From: Roseiarcus sp963809245
Lineage (GTDB): Bacteria > Pseudomonadota > Alphaproteobacteria > Rhizobiales > Beijerinckiaceae
Assembly: GCA_963809245.1 (NCBI GenBank)
Contig: CAWEIU010000003.1
Coordinates: 806,001 to 870,000 of the forward strand
Reading direction: 5' to 3'
DNA length: 64,000 nucleotides
The position numbers and the translations under genes are program-made. Below the pieces are notes generated by a model, which worked only from the letters and a program-made list of their open reading frames with translations, did no database searches and was not told the DNA's origin. Of this stretch, positions 1-8,361 are shown piece by piece. How positions within the stretch are numbered: the first letter of the stretch is position 1; every line of letters starts with the position of its first letter.

Positions 1-1290
1 ATTCCCGCGATCATCGCGACGGTTTCGCGCGACGGCGTTCCGAACATCTCTTATCTTTCCCATGTCGCATTCGTCGATGACGAGCATGTGGCGCTGTCAG
101 ACCAATTTTTTTCGAAAACCGCCGCCAACATACGCGCCAACAACAATGCCGCCCTCATGCTGGTCGATCCGCATGATGGCGCACAATATCGGCTGGCGGT
201 GATCTTCGAGCGCTCGCTCGACACCGGCGCGCTCTTCGATACGATGGCGGCCGAGCTTCGCGCGAGCAGCGCGCAATTAGGCATGGCTGACGTCATGCGG
301 CTCCGCGGCGTGGACGTTTACCGGGTGGTGTCCGTTGAGGCGGTTCCTTCCCCCAACTCCGCGAAGGCGGCGGCGCCGTCATCGACGGCAATCCAGCATC
401 TCGTCGCTGCTGCGGCCCTCACAGGCCGGATCGCCGAAGAGGGCGAGATCGACGCGATCGTCGACGCTGTGCTGGATGGCCTGCGCGACAGCTTCGGATA
501 CGCCAACACAATGCTGCTCGTGAAGGATCCTACCGGCGAACGCCTGGTGACCGTTGGCAGCCGCGGCTATCCGTGGACCGGCATTGGCTCGGAAGTGGCG
601 CTCGGCGAGGCGGTCATAGGGATGGCCGCCGCCGAGCGCCGCCCCGTTCGCATCAGCGACATGAGCCGCATCCGCCGCTTCGGCGGCGCAATCCGCGCGT
701 CGGCGGCGGACGAGAACCGCACTCGCGTCATTACGCTGCCGGGTCTCCCCGAGGCCATGAGCCAGATGGCGCTGCCGATGATCGCGGGAGGCGCTTTGCG
801 GGGCGTGCTGTTTCTCGAGAGCGAAGTGCGTCTCTCCTTTCCGAAAGACGTCGAGACGGCGCTCTCGATCGTCGCGAGCCATGCGGCGGCGGCCCTCGCG
901 CATGCGGAGAGTGCGAGCGGCGCCGAGCAATCGCTCGTCACATCCCAGGGAAACGGCGCCTTGGCGGGACGGCCCTTCACCGTCGTCCACCACGGCTACG
1001 ACGACAGCGTGTTCATCGATGGCGAATACCTGATCAAAGGCGTTTCGGGCCGGCTCCTGGTGCATCTGCTTGGGCTGCATCTGCGAGAGGGTCGGACCGA
1101 CTTCACCAATCGCGAGATGCGGCTGTCCGACGAGCTGCGATTGCCCGATTTCAAGGACAACCTGGAAACGCGCCTGCTCCTGCTCAGGCGGCGGCTCGAG
1201 GAGAAGGCTGCTCCAGTCCGCCTGCGGCGAACGGGGCGCGGAAGGCTCCGGCTTGAGCTGGCCGGACCGGCGCTGCTTGAGTCGCGGTGA
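1..1290 (+). CDS. PPOX-type flavin-binding/GAF domain protein, 5' partial
   Basis: The reading frame is open from base 1, so the start lies upstream of the window; 429 residues are visible. The first ~105 residues look like a pyridoxamine 5'-phosphate oxidase-like split barrel (GVPNISYLSHVAFVDDEHVA, then FFSKTAANIRANNNAALM), a fold that usually binds FMN or another flavin. A GAF-like sensory domain follows at roughly 125-295 (VDAVLDGLRDSFGYANTMLL, later ALSIVASHAAAALAHAES). The C-terminal ~110 residues contain an Arg/Leu-rich segment resembling a winged-helix output domain, but I cannot name a family for it. The ATG at 88 is only an internal methionine, because the barrel homology begins before it. 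A redox- or ligand-sensing role is inference. Confidence 0.75.
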   Translation: MPAIIATVSRDGVPNISYLSHVAFVDDEHVALSDQFFSKTAANIRANNNAALMLVDPHDGAQYRLAVIFERSLDTGALFDTMAAELRASSAQLGMADVMRLRGVDVYRVVSVEAVPSPNSAKAAAPSSTAIQHLVAAAALTGRIAEEGEIDAIVDAVLDGLRDSFGYANTMLLVKDPTGERLVTVGSRGYPWTGIGSEVALGEAVIGMAAAERRPVRISDMSRIRRFGGAIRASAADENRTRVITLPGLPEAMSQMALPMIAGGALRGVLFLESEVRLSFPKDVETALSIVASHAAAALAHAESASGAEQSLVTSQGNGALAGRPFTVVHHGYDDSVFIDGEYLIKGVSGRLLVHLLGLHLREGRTDFTNREMRLSDELRLPDFKDNLETRLLLLRRRLEEKAAPVRLRRTGRGRLRLELAGPALLESR

Positions 1291-1333
1291 AGGGCTTGGG
1301 AGACTTCGGGCCCTGGGCGGGACATGGACGAAT

Positions 1334-1358
1334 GGCCGCTTAGCGGCGCGAAGCGGCC
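1334..1358. terminator. Candidate stem-loop after the PPOX/GAF gene
   Basis: GGCCGCTT (1334-1341) and AAGCGGCC (1351-1358) form a perfect 8-bp inverted repeat with a 9-nt loop, 44 bases past the stop of the first gene. It lies in the gap between two convergent genes. No uridine run follows directly, so intrinsic termination is only possible. Confidence 0.35.
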
Positions 1359-1499
1359 ACTCCGATCTTTATAAATTCATAGCAGTTTCAGCCTTCGAGC
1401 CCGGCGCCATGTCGTCCAGCGGCACGCCGCGAGGCTTCAATGCGAGCGATTGAGCCTGCGGCGCTCCGCTCTGCCCTCCGCGGTTCAGCGGAGGCAACC

Positions 1500-2348
1500 T
1501 CACTCAGCCTTTGCGCCGGCCCGCGTCTCTGCTGGTTCAGACGATCGGGCTGCAATGGCTCGGTTCGGCGGCCCCAGCGGTTCGGGCGTCGCCGGAGGCG
1601 CCAGGACGTGGAGAGGACGAGGAACGGCAAAGAATGTGCCGACCGTCTGCAGCACGCGCCCCGTCCGGTGAAGCGCAAAGGCGCCCGCCGCCATGCTAAT
1701 TCGCCCCAGCGACCCCGCCCCGCGATTCTCAGCCGCGGCAGCCGGCCGCGCTTCGAACGCAGTTTCCGGAATCGATGCTATCGTCTGCGCCGCCAGGGCG
1801 AAGACCTGCATCGGCCTGGCGATGTTCTTGAAACGCCGCTCGCCGAGATCGGCGAAGGGGAAGGCGAGCTTACCGCGCACCTGTTCGTGAACGGCGCCCG
1901 ATATGGCCAATCCGCCGGGCTCGCAAATTGATTCCAGACGCGCGGCGAGATTCACCGCATCGCCGAAGATATCGGACCCGAGGCTGATGATGTCGCCCAT
2001 ATTCACGCCGATCCGCAGCCGCACGAGCGGGTCGACCTCCAGGTCCGAGGCGCGTCCGCCGATGTCTCGTTGGATCGCCGCGGCGCAGGCGACCGCATAG
2101 ACTACGCTCGCAAACTCCACCAGCAATCCATCTCCTGTCGTCTTCACCACGCGGCCTCGGTAAGCGGCGATCGCGGGCTTGAGGATCTCGGTTCGGACCG
2201 CCTTCAAAGCGCGCAACGTGCCGAGTTCGTCGACGCCCATCAGCCGGCTATAGCCGACGACGTCGGCCGCCAGGATCGCTGCGAGCCTGCGGTCGGCTGC
2301 AAGCTCGACCGAGGCATAGGTCTCTCTGATTTTCGCTCTCGGATTCAT
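1500..2348 (-). CDS. Class III adenylate/guanylate cyclase domain protein
   Basis: Predicted to make cAMP from ATP. The catalytic domain spans about residues 18-185 of 282. The two metal-binding Asp are visible (D29 in AAILAADVVGYSRLM, D73 in KTTGDGLLVEF). The transition-state pair N133/R137 lies in GDAVNLAARLES. The purine-specifying Lys (K69) argues for cAMP rather than cGMP. The C-terminal ~95 residues have no recognisable domain and no clear membrane span. I chose the ATG at 2348 because it gives the usual short lead-in to the cyclase domain; in-frame ATGs at 2408 and 2417 are alternatives and none has a strong ribosome site. The gene is 152 bp downstream of the VirA-like kinase. A vir-box-like motif lies 118 bp upstream of this start. 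Confidence 0.85.
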   Translation of the reverse strand: MNPRAKIRETYASVELAADRRLAAILAADVVGYSRLMGVDELGTLRALKAVRTEILKPAIAAYRGRVVKTTGDGLLVEFASVVYAVACAAAIQRDIGGRASDLEVDPLVRLRIGVNMGDIISLGSDIFGDAVNLAARLESICEPGGLAISGAVHEQVRGKLAFPFADLGERRFKNIARPMQVFALAAQTIASIPETAFEARPAAAAENRGAGSLGRISMAAGAFALHRTGRVLQTVGTFFAVPRPLHVLAPPATPEPLGPPNRAIAARSSEPAETRAGAKAE

Positions 2349-2466
2349 CACGCTGTTTGTCCCGTCGCTGCCGTGCGCCGCGCCAAAGGTCCGGCGTTTG
2401 TGGTCCATCGATCGCATCACTTTGAGCTGATCGCGCAACGGAGTTATTTCCGAGCAGGAAAAATGC

Positions 2467-2480
2467 GCTACGATTGTAAT
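2467..2480 (-). promoter_or_regulatory. Vir-box-like operator candidate upstream of the cyclase
   Basis: The minus strand reads ATTACAATCGTAGC. The same 14-mer occurs at 9839-9852, and a near match lies at 6292-6305; all three are upstream of minus-strand genes. The inner 12-mer matches 8 of the 11 defined positions of the Agrobacterium vir box TNCAATTGAAAY. It sits in the gap between the kinase stop and the cyclase start. Confidence 0.5.
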
Positions 2481-2500
2481 ATGATCGCGGCCTCGCAGGC

Positions 2501-5071
2501 TTAGCGGCCGCCCGCGCGGAGCATTGCGGAGGAAAGCGAAATCCGGTTTCGCTCCGCGAGGCCAGGGGATTCCCGCTGATCGCCAGACGAATTGCCGGCA
2601 TCGAATCGCGGGACGGCGAAACAGCGTGCGAGTGCGGTCGCAATCTCGGTGGCGAGCAGCGGCCGGGAGACGATTTCGCGGACGCCCGCGACCATCAGCG
2701 CCTTGGCGTCGATCTCGTTGGCGTACGCGGTCGAGATGAGGATTGGCCGGCCGCGTGCGGCCAGGCGCAGAGAGGCCGTGAGCGCGAGCGCCGACATCGG
2801 GGGAAACGTGGGCCCGATCACAAACGCATCGAAACGCTCCGGATTTTCCAAGCACGACGCGAGCGCATCCTCGAAGCACCTGAAGCCGACAGGCTCATAG
2901 CCGAGCGCAGCCAATATCTCTTCGCTGCGAAGCAACTGCTCGCGATTGTCTTCGACAATCAGCACTGTCTGTCCGTGTCCAAGCGGAAGCGTCGGCGCGT
3001 CGGAGGTGGGGACAGGCTCGCCGAAGGCAATGCAGGCCAGCCAGACTTCGAAGCGGCTGCCTGCGTTCGGCGCGCTGCGAACATTCATGGCTCCGCCGTG
3101 TTCGCGCACGATTTCGCGCACCGTCGCGAGTCCCAAGCCGTTACCGCCCGATCGGGTCGTGAAGAACGGGTCGAATATTCGCTTCAACGTGGCGTCGTCC
3201 ATCCCGCGTCCAGCATCAGTGACAGCGATGGATACGTAGCGTCCGGGCTCGATGTCTCCGTGACTGAAGGATCGCGCCCTGCCGACCTCGTGCGCTCGAA
3301 CCTCGATCTCGATCCGCCCCGCCCCGTCCATGGCCTGCGAGGCGTTGATGCAAAGATTTAAGATTACCTGCTGCAACTGAGCGGGCTCCGCGGAGACGAT
3401 AGCCGCCACCGCCGGCACGGGGACGACCAGCTCTATCCCCGGCGGCAGCGAGGCGCGCAACAACGACGCCGCCTCGCCAACCAGCGCGTGAGCGCACGTC
3501 GGTCTGCGATGCGCGTCGCGGCGGCGGCCGAAAGCGAGGATCTGACCGACGAGTTCACGCCCTCGTTCTCCCGCCTGCCTGATTTCTCCGAGGCTGCGGG
3601 CCGGCCGACTCCCAGCCGGGACTTGGGATTCCGCCATTTCGGCGAAGCCCAGGATCGCGCCGACGATGTTGTTGAAATTGTGCGCGATGCCGCTCGCGAG
3701 CGCGCCCACCGTCTCCATGCGGCGGCTCTGCTGCAGACGCGTCTCCAATCGCGCCCTTTCCAGCTCCATCGACTGCCTCTCGATTGCATTGAGAATCACG
3801 TCGAGGGCCATGCGAAACAGGCCGAGTTCCGCGGGTCCAGCCGTGTAGTGACGCCAATGCAACGCATCGAAGCCGAGCATGACGCGAGCCCCGTCGCTGC
3901 CCGCATTCGTGGCGCATGCCCATCCTTTCAATCCGAGGGCGTCGCAAGCCCGCCTGCTTTCGCCCGGCGGCAAGCGGCTGACCCGAGGAATGTGAACGAT
4001 TCCCTCTGGTGTCGGCGCGAACAGCTGAAGTAGCGCCCAGGCCCCGTCCGGCCACCCCGGTCGACGAATGCTGTCCGTTCTGTGCCAGACGCGCGTCCGG
4101 ACCGACGGGGACGAAACGAGGAAATAGACGCGGTCGGTCGCGACGCATTCGCCAATCTCGGCGAGAGCCAGATCGATCGCAGCATCCATGTCCTGCGGCG
4201 CGCTCAGGAAGCGCATCGAGACCCCCGCGATCACATGTTCGAGCGCCGCGCGCCGTTGCAACGCGCGGCTCCGAGATCGCAGGCGCAGTCCGAGATGAAC
4301 GAGGCATCCGATCAGGATCACCGAAGTGACGTACAGGAACAGCCGAAATCGCCGCGCTGTCGTCCTCGACGTGGCCTGGCGCATCAAAACCATCGTGCGA
4401 ACGGCTTCCTGGCCGCGGTCCTCACCCACCGCGCGGAGAGATTTCAACGCTCCATCCGTTGCGGGCAGGAGATCATGAAGCAGACGCGCATGCGCCAACA
4501 GGGCGCTCAAGGTATCAGCATCGGCCGATCGAACAGGCATTCTCTCCACCGCGTCCAATAAGCTCTGCACCTGCAGCGCCGTAGCGTCCGAAGTATCGAG
4601 GGTCAGATGCAGCATGCCGGCCACGAGCGCGCTCACAGCCGCGACGATCGGCTCGGTCGGATCCGTTGCAGCCAGACGAAGACTGTACCGATTGAAATAG
4701 GTCAAAGAATTCTGCAGCAGCGCATTGTCGCTCTTGAAGACCTCGATCAGGTCCTCTTGTTTTGAGACAGAGCCTGCGAGACCTTCGATCGCTGCCGCGA
4801 CCGGCGCGTCTGCGGCGGCGACGCCGCGTAGCTGAGCGAGCGACGTGTCCAACGCATCGACCTCATGGACGAGCGGATCATAGTTGCGCAACAATCCGGC
4901 GCGAGCGCTGAGAACATCTCGACGGAGGTCGCTTTCGGTCGCCGAGAAACGGTCTAGCGCGCTAAGGGCGCGGTCGAATCGTTCGGCGTCCGTATCGAGA
5001 GCGCTGAGCGATAGCCATGTCACCAATAGGAGGAGCGGCAAGGCCATCGCCGCGATTAGGGTCACTCTCAT
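2501..5071 (-). CDS. VirA-like hybrid sensor histidine kinase with degenerate receiver
   Basis: Inner-membrane sensor kinase of 856 residues. Order: TM1 (about 5-24), a helical extracytoplasmic domain (25-240), TM2 (243-265), a GAF-like linker (270-440), a HisKA domain with phosphorylated H464 in GIAHNFNN, an HATPase domain with N-box near N575 and G-boxes DAGRGM and GNGLGLAT, and a C-terminal receiver (702-818). This layout and the GIAHNFNNIVGAILGFAEM segment match Agrobacterium VirA. The receiver keeps the acidic pair E707/D708, but the phosphoacceptor position is occupied by G753 (FDAFVIGP) and the conserved Lys is R803, so it probably cannot be phosphorylated. The ATG overlaps the stop of the upstream peroxidase-like gene (ATGA), so the two are translationally coupled. 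The cognate regulator is probably the VirG-like gene at 6392-7198. Confidence 0.88.
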   Translation of the reverse strand: MRVTLIAAMALPLLLLVTWLSLSALDTDAERFDRALSALDRFSATESDLRRDVLSARAGLLRNYDPLVHEVDALDTSLAQLRGVAAADAPVAAAIEGLAGSVSKQEDLIEVFKSDNALLQNSLTYFNRYSLRLAATDPTEPIVAAVSALVAGMLHLTLDTSDATALQVQSLLDAVERMPVRSADADTLSALLAHARLLHDLLPATDGALKSLRAVGEDRGQEAVRTMVLMRQATSRTTARRFRLFLYVTSVILIGCLVHLGLRLRSRSRALQRRAALEHVIAGVSMRFLSAPQDMDAAIDLALAEIGECVATDRVYFLVSSPSVRTRVWHRTDSIRRPGWPDGAWALLQLFAPTPEGIVHIPRVSRLPPGESRRACDALGLKGWACATNAGSDGARVMLGFDALHWRHYTAGPAELGLFRMALDVILNAIERQSMELERARLETRLQQSRRMETVGALASGIAHNFNNIVGAILGFAEMAESQVPAGSRPARSLGEIRQAGERGRELVGQILAFGRRRDAHRRPTCAHALVGEAASLLRASLPPGIELVVPVPAVAAIVSAEPAQLQQVILNLCINASQAMDGAGRIEIEVRAHEVGRARSFSHGDIEPGRYVSIAVTDAGRGMDDATLKRIFDPFFTTRSGGNGLGLATVREIVREHGGAMNVRSAPNAGSRFEVWLACIAFGEPVPTSDAPTLPLGHGQTVLIVEDNREQLLRSEEILAALGYEPVGFRCFEDALASCLENPERFDAFVIGPTFPPMSALALTASLRLAARGRPILISTAYANEIDAKALMVAGVREIVSRPLLATEIATALARCFAVPRFDAGNSSGDQRESPGLAERNRISLSSAMLRAGGR

Positions 5072-6117
5072 TGTGAGGCGCCGACCAATCGTCGGCCCCG
5101 ATAGTTCCCGGTGAGGGTGTTCAGGAACGCGATGATCTCGTCCACTTGCTGATCCGTCAGCGTTCGATCGAGTTGCGCGGCGCTCATCTTGCGGACCGCG
5201 TCCTCGAGGGTGGGAGCGCTGCCGTCGTGGAAGTAAGGCGCCATCGTTCCGACGTTGCGCAGGCTCGGGACGCGGAGAACCGCGGGATTCGGCGAGGCGA
5301 GCGGATGAAATATGCCGTGGCGCTCGAAGAGATTGCCGCCGACATTAACGCCCTGATGGCAGGAAATGCACCCGAGCGATTTGAAGAGCCGGTATCCTTC
5401 GACCTCCTTGGCCGAAAGCGCCGAGGCGTTCCCGCGAAGCCAGAGATCGAACTGGCTGTCAGGGGTGAGCAGCGACCGCTCGAAGGTTGCGATAGCGTCC
5501 AGAAAGCTCGCCCGATCCGGCGACCGCCCGTAGGCCGCAAAAAAGCGGCGCGTCATTTGCGGGTCGGCATCAAGCTTTTGCAGAACTTCGGCGACGCTCG
5601 TGTTCAGATTGACGGGATTCTCCAACGAGGACTCGATATGCGCATCGAGGCTGCGAAAGTTACCTTCCCAGTTCAACCGAAAGCTGAGAGCAGCGTCGAA
5701 GACGCTCAAGGTGTTGAAGGAACGCGTCCCGCCTTTTCGATCTCTCCCGCGCAGACTGCTGCTGCCGTTGGTGCGGATGTCATGGCACGTCATACATGTG
5801 AGCTTTCCGTCATGCGAGAGACGCGGATCCGCGAACAGTTGCTCGCCGAGCGACAGTTTGAGCGGATCGGCAGGGGGCGGCATGGGAATCGGAGTGATCG
5901 GCTCACCGTCCGCCCGAAACGTCGAGACTAGAGGCCGGCCGACCGGCTGCTGCGCTGTCGCCGCCTTGAAGACGAATACAAACGCAGTGCTCGAGAGGAG
6001 CGCGAGCGCCGCGTAAATCCAGGCTCCAGAACGGAACGCCCTGGAGACGGACCGCCACATTGCTGAAACGTCGTCGAAGGGAGGTCCGCGTCGCCCAAGA
6101 AGGTTGGACGCGGCCAT
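5068..6117 (-). CDS. Di-haem cytochrome c peroxidase-like protein, membrane-anchored
   Basis: Periplasmic di-haem protein of the CcpA/MauG superfamily, 349 residues with the chosen start. Two c-type haem sites are visible, C108-M-T-C-H112 and C250-I-S-C-H254. Typical family segments follow, including LGEQLFADPRLS and LRNVGTMAPYFHDGS. An uncleaved-looking hydrophobic segment at ~32-50 suggests an inner-membrane anchor. The start at 6117 follows GGAGG with 9-nt spacing; an ATG at 6177 is an alternative, and the frame is open to 6312. It is the first gene of a coupled pair with the VirA-like kinase. This context suggests it supplies a redox or peroxide signal to the kinase, which is inference. 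The usual activity of the family is peroxide reduction with electrons from a soluble donor. Confidence 0.87.
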   Translation of the reverse strand: MAASNLLGRRGPPFDDVSAMWRSVSRAFRSGAWIYAALALLSSTAFVFVFKAATAQQPVGRPLVSTFRADGEPITPIPMPPPADPLKLSLGEQLFADPRLSHDGKLTCMTCHDIRTNGSSSLRGRDRKGGTRSFNTLSVFDAALSFRLNWEGNFRSLDAHIESSLENPVNLNTSVAEVLQKLDADPQMTRRFFAAYGRSPDRASFLDAIATFERSLLTPDSQFDLWLRGNASALSAKEVEGYRLFKSLGCISCHQGVNVGGNLFERHGIFHPLASPNPAVLRVPSLRNVGTMAPYFHDGSAPTLEDAVRKMSAAQLDRTLTDQQVDEIIAFLNTLTGNYRGRRLVGASQ

Positions 6118-6291
6118 ATTTCGAAACCTCCGCGGCCCAACCCAGCGGAAGAATGGTCGATCTTGCTTCAATAGCATTGTCCAGCAGGCATACACGGGAA
6201 CGCGAGGACCCAAAGGTGATGAACAAGCCCCCGTTCTCCCGCGATTTGGCGTCGCGGATGTTGCAGCATTATTCCATTGCAAGCCGATTAG

Positions 6292-6305
6292 GTTACCATT
6301 GTAAC
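6292..6305 (-). promoter_or_regulatory. Vir-box-like operator candidate upstream of the peroxidase/kinase operon
   Basis: The minus strand reads GTTACAATGGTAAC, an inverted repeat of GTTAC/GTAAC around four bases. The inner 12-mer matches 9 of 11 defined positions of the vir box TNCAATTGAAAY. It lies 87 bp after the stop of the response regulator, and 174 bp before the preferred peroxidase start (114 bp before the alternative at 6177). Confidence 0.5.
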
Positions 6306-6391
6306 ATGACATGCAGCTTCCGCGTTTATGCCAAGCATTTGTCGCGCAAATTCGATCCCGATCGAATGCTGTCGACTCTTACGCTTTCGCC

Positions 6392-7198
6392 TCAGATCGG
6401 TTCGACCGGCGCCACGAATACGTAGCCGACGCCGCGCTCGGTTTGGATGAGACGCGGCGTGCTCGCATCGATCTCGAGCTTGCGTCGCAGCCGTAACACC
6501 TGCACGTCGATGCTACGGTCAAACACATCCTCGTGGACGCGGGTGGCTTGCAGAAGGTGTTCGCGAGCGAGAGGACGTTGCGGCGCATCGAGAAAGGCGA
6601 TCAGCAGCGCGTATTCCCCTTTCGTCAGCGAAACCGGCATCCCATTTGGATCGGTCAGTCGTCGCGTGTGCCGGTCTATCTGCCAGCCGGCAAACCGAAA
6701 GCGACCTCGCGCAGCGTCTCGTTGCGATGCGACCCCGCCGACCTCCCGTCGACGCAAGACGGCCCGGATGCGCGCCAGCAATTCGCGAAGGCCGAACGGC
6801 TTAATCACATAATCGTCGGCCCCCAACTCCAGCCCGACCACGCGGTCGATTTCGTCGCTCCGATGCCCGGTGGTAATGATGACAGGGACATCCGAACTGG
6901 AGCGGATTTCCCTGAGGAGATCGAGCCCATCCTCCTGACCCAACCGCAAATCGAGGATCACGAGACTGGGCTCGCCGGAGGCGAAGTACCTCGCCACCTC
7001 TTTTCGCTGGTCGACGCTGGCGACATCGATGCCGTGCTCTTCGAGGTAACTCTCAACCATGTGTCTGATGGAGACGTCGTCGTCGACTAGGAGAACGCGC
7101 GCTGGCGCGCCGTGATCCCTCAGCGGACCTTCTCCGCCGCCGTTCAGCAGTTCGCCGGGCCCACGTAAGTTGGGCTTCTCCAGGGAATTCATCATCAT
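6392..7198 (-). CDS. VirG-like OmpR-family response regulator
   Basis: Transcription factor of 268 residues with an N-terminal receiver and a C-terminal OmpR-type winged helix. Receiver residues are intact: the acidic cluster at ~39-41 (LLVDDDV), phosphoacceptor D83 in LVILDLRLGQEDGL and the Lys of YVIKPFG. Several stretches resemble Agrobacterium VirG, notably the DLxLGxEDGL block, FAGWQIDRHTRRL, LTKGEYALLIAFLDAPQ and the wing region DRSIDVQVLRLRRKLE...ERGVGYVF. Three consecutive ATGs (7198, 7195, 7192) could start it. It is the first gene of the minus-strand series regulator, peroxidase, kinase, cyclase and is the likely partner of the VirA-like kinase. Direct phosphotransfer from that kinase is inferred from gene order and family. 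Confidence 0.9.
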   Translation of the reverse strand: MMMNSLEKPNLRGPGELLNGGGEGPLRDHGAPARVLLVDDDVSIRHMVESYLEEHGIDVASVDQRKEVARYFASGEPSLVILDLRLGQEDGLDLLREIRSSSDVPVIITTGHRSDEIDRVVGLELGADDYVIKPFGLRELLARIRAVLRRREVGGVASQRDAARGRFRFAGWQIDRHTRRLTDPNGMPVSLTKGEYALLIAFLDAPQRPLAREHLLQATRVHEDVFDRSIDVQVLRLRRKLEIDASTPRLIQTERGVGYVFVAPVEPI

Positions 7199-7313
7199 CC
7201 ACCGCGCTCGAAAGCCCTAGATCATAACGATCGCCCGCCGACGAATTGCCTTGTTCGGGCGGGCGATCCCGACCGTCACCATACTCAGTTTGCGGCCTGA
7301 ACTAATTATCGCG

Positions 7314-7325
7314 GGTGGAATTGCA
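7314..7325 (-). promoter_or_regulatory. Weak vir-box-like site upstream of the response regulator
   Basis: The minus strand reads TGCAATTCCACC, matching 8 of 11 defined positions of TNCAATTGAAAY. It lies 115 bp upstream of the regulator start, close to the spacing seen at the other sites. It lacks the GTA half of the motif shared by the other three, so it may be coincidence; agrobacterial virG is itself autoregulated through such boxes. Confidence 0.25.
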
Positions 7326-7351
7326 AGATCGCGATTTTGACGGAAGTAATA

Positions 7352-7362
7352 TGCGTTACGCA
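7352..7362. promoter_or_regulatory. Palindrome TGCGTTACGCA between regulator and small ORF
   Basis: A perfect 11-base inverted repeat (TGCGT-T-ACGCA) sits 153 bp upstream of the response regulator and 50 bp downstream of the small ORF at 7413-7709. The rest of the 7199-7412 gap shows no gene. A protein-binding site is possible but unsupported. Confidence 0.25.
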
Positions 7363-7412
7363 AATCACCCGACTCCTAAGTCGATGGGCCTGCAGCCCCT
7401 CCGGAAAACTCG

Positions 7413-7709
7413 CTACAGATCTGTGTTTAGTCGCCGCGACCCTGTTTCTCGGTCGGTCGGCTCTCGCAGGTCTTCGCGCAGCCATCGGGTATTGTGCGAT
7501 GACGCGAACTCGTCGCGTCTCTGTACCCCTTCGAGCCATTGCTTCTCTCTGGAATCTTCCGCTTCTCCTGTATCGACAAAGCCAGCGTGGCCATAAGCAT
7601 AAGCAGCAAATCCTTCGATGACGCAGTTGCTGAGCCAAGACATCGCCGCCGCGATTCGGTCGCGCCTGGGAGCCGGTGGGCCAGGTCGCCTATTGTTCGT
7701 AATAGCCAT
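7413..7709 (-). CDS. Small hypothetical protein (98 aa)
   Basis: I do not recognise this protein. It starts at an ATG preceded by GGGAGA with about 6-nt spacing, which is why I keep it. The N-terminal half carries a helical segment (IAAAMSWLSNCVIEGFAAYA) after a basic lead; the C-terminal half is charged and rich in Arg, Glu and Asp, with no signal peptide. Base composition is less GC-biased than in neighbouring genes. It lies between the response regulator and an acyl-CoA ligase remnant, and could be a real small gene or the relic of a longer one. An overlapping ORF (7427-7786) has no ribosome site and no recognisable features. Confidence 0.4.
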   Translation of the reverse strand: MAITNNRRPGPPAPRRDRIAAAMSWLSNCVIEGFAAYAYGHAGFVDTGEAEDSREKQWLEGVQRRDEFASSHNTRWLREDLREPTDRETGSRRLNTDL

Positions 7710-7785
7710 CGATCTCTCCCATCCAATCCTGATGGGGTGAGACCCTGCAATTCTCGGATTGCAGAGAGATTTCGAGGAGCCGCCA

Positions 7786-8340
7786 CTAGGCTACGCCCGT
7801 AGTGCGATCTCTCTCAGACTTGCTCATCGGGCAAGGCGAACACATAACCGACGCCGCGCTAATGTCGCCGAGTGCGGCGTCAGCCCCGTCGCTCGACAGT
7901 TGCACGACCGCCGCCACACGCTGGCCCAGCGCAGGATCCGGCACGCCGAAGTCCGCGGCGCCGTGCACCAGGGGATGGCTCAGCAGGACCCACTCCACCT
8001 CGACCGGGGAGATGTTGGACCCGCCGCGGATGATGATGTCCTGCTTGCGGCCGACGAACCACAGCTCGTCGCCCTCACCTAGCCGCATCAGATCACCGCT
8101 GTAGTAGCAGCCATCGCGTGTCGCACCGTCTATGCGATCTGGCCCGATCCGATAGGCAACGGTCACATAGGGACCACGAACAGGGAACTCTCCGACCTCG
8201 CCTCGTGACGCATCCCGGCCTTCGTCATCCACCAGTCGAACCTGGGCGCCCGGCGGCCGCGCTCCACGGGCAGGCGACCAACACGGCTGCGCCACCGAAT
8301 GCTCGGGCGCATAATATTCGGCGCCGAGCTGTTCGGTGGC
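7786..8340 (-). pseudogene. Acyl-CoA synthetase (AMP-forming) remnant, truncated at both ends
   Basis: The translation carries the late core motifs of an ANL-superfamily ligase: EYYAPEHSVAQP, VRLVDDEGRD, GEVGEFPVRGP, GCYYSGDLMRLGEGDELWFVGRKQD, then IIIRGGSNISPVEVE. The N-terminal domain, including the P-loop-like YTSGTTG motif, is missing. The C-terminus loses homology after RVAAVVQLSSDG, before the catalytic Lys region. It also has an insertion-like stretch near QPCWSPARGARPPG. The fragment is in the same frame as the upstream glycosyltransferase and begins immediately after its TGA stop at 8362-8364. It cannot encode a working ligase and is best read as decay debris. Confidence 0.8.
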
Positions 8341-8361
8341 TATGCAGCGATGCTTGGTGAG

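Noticed and set aside
2349..2879. Longer 459-residue version of the cyclase gene
   Set aside because: The extra N-terminal part overlaps the receiver end of the VirA-like kinase in another frame and shows no homology.
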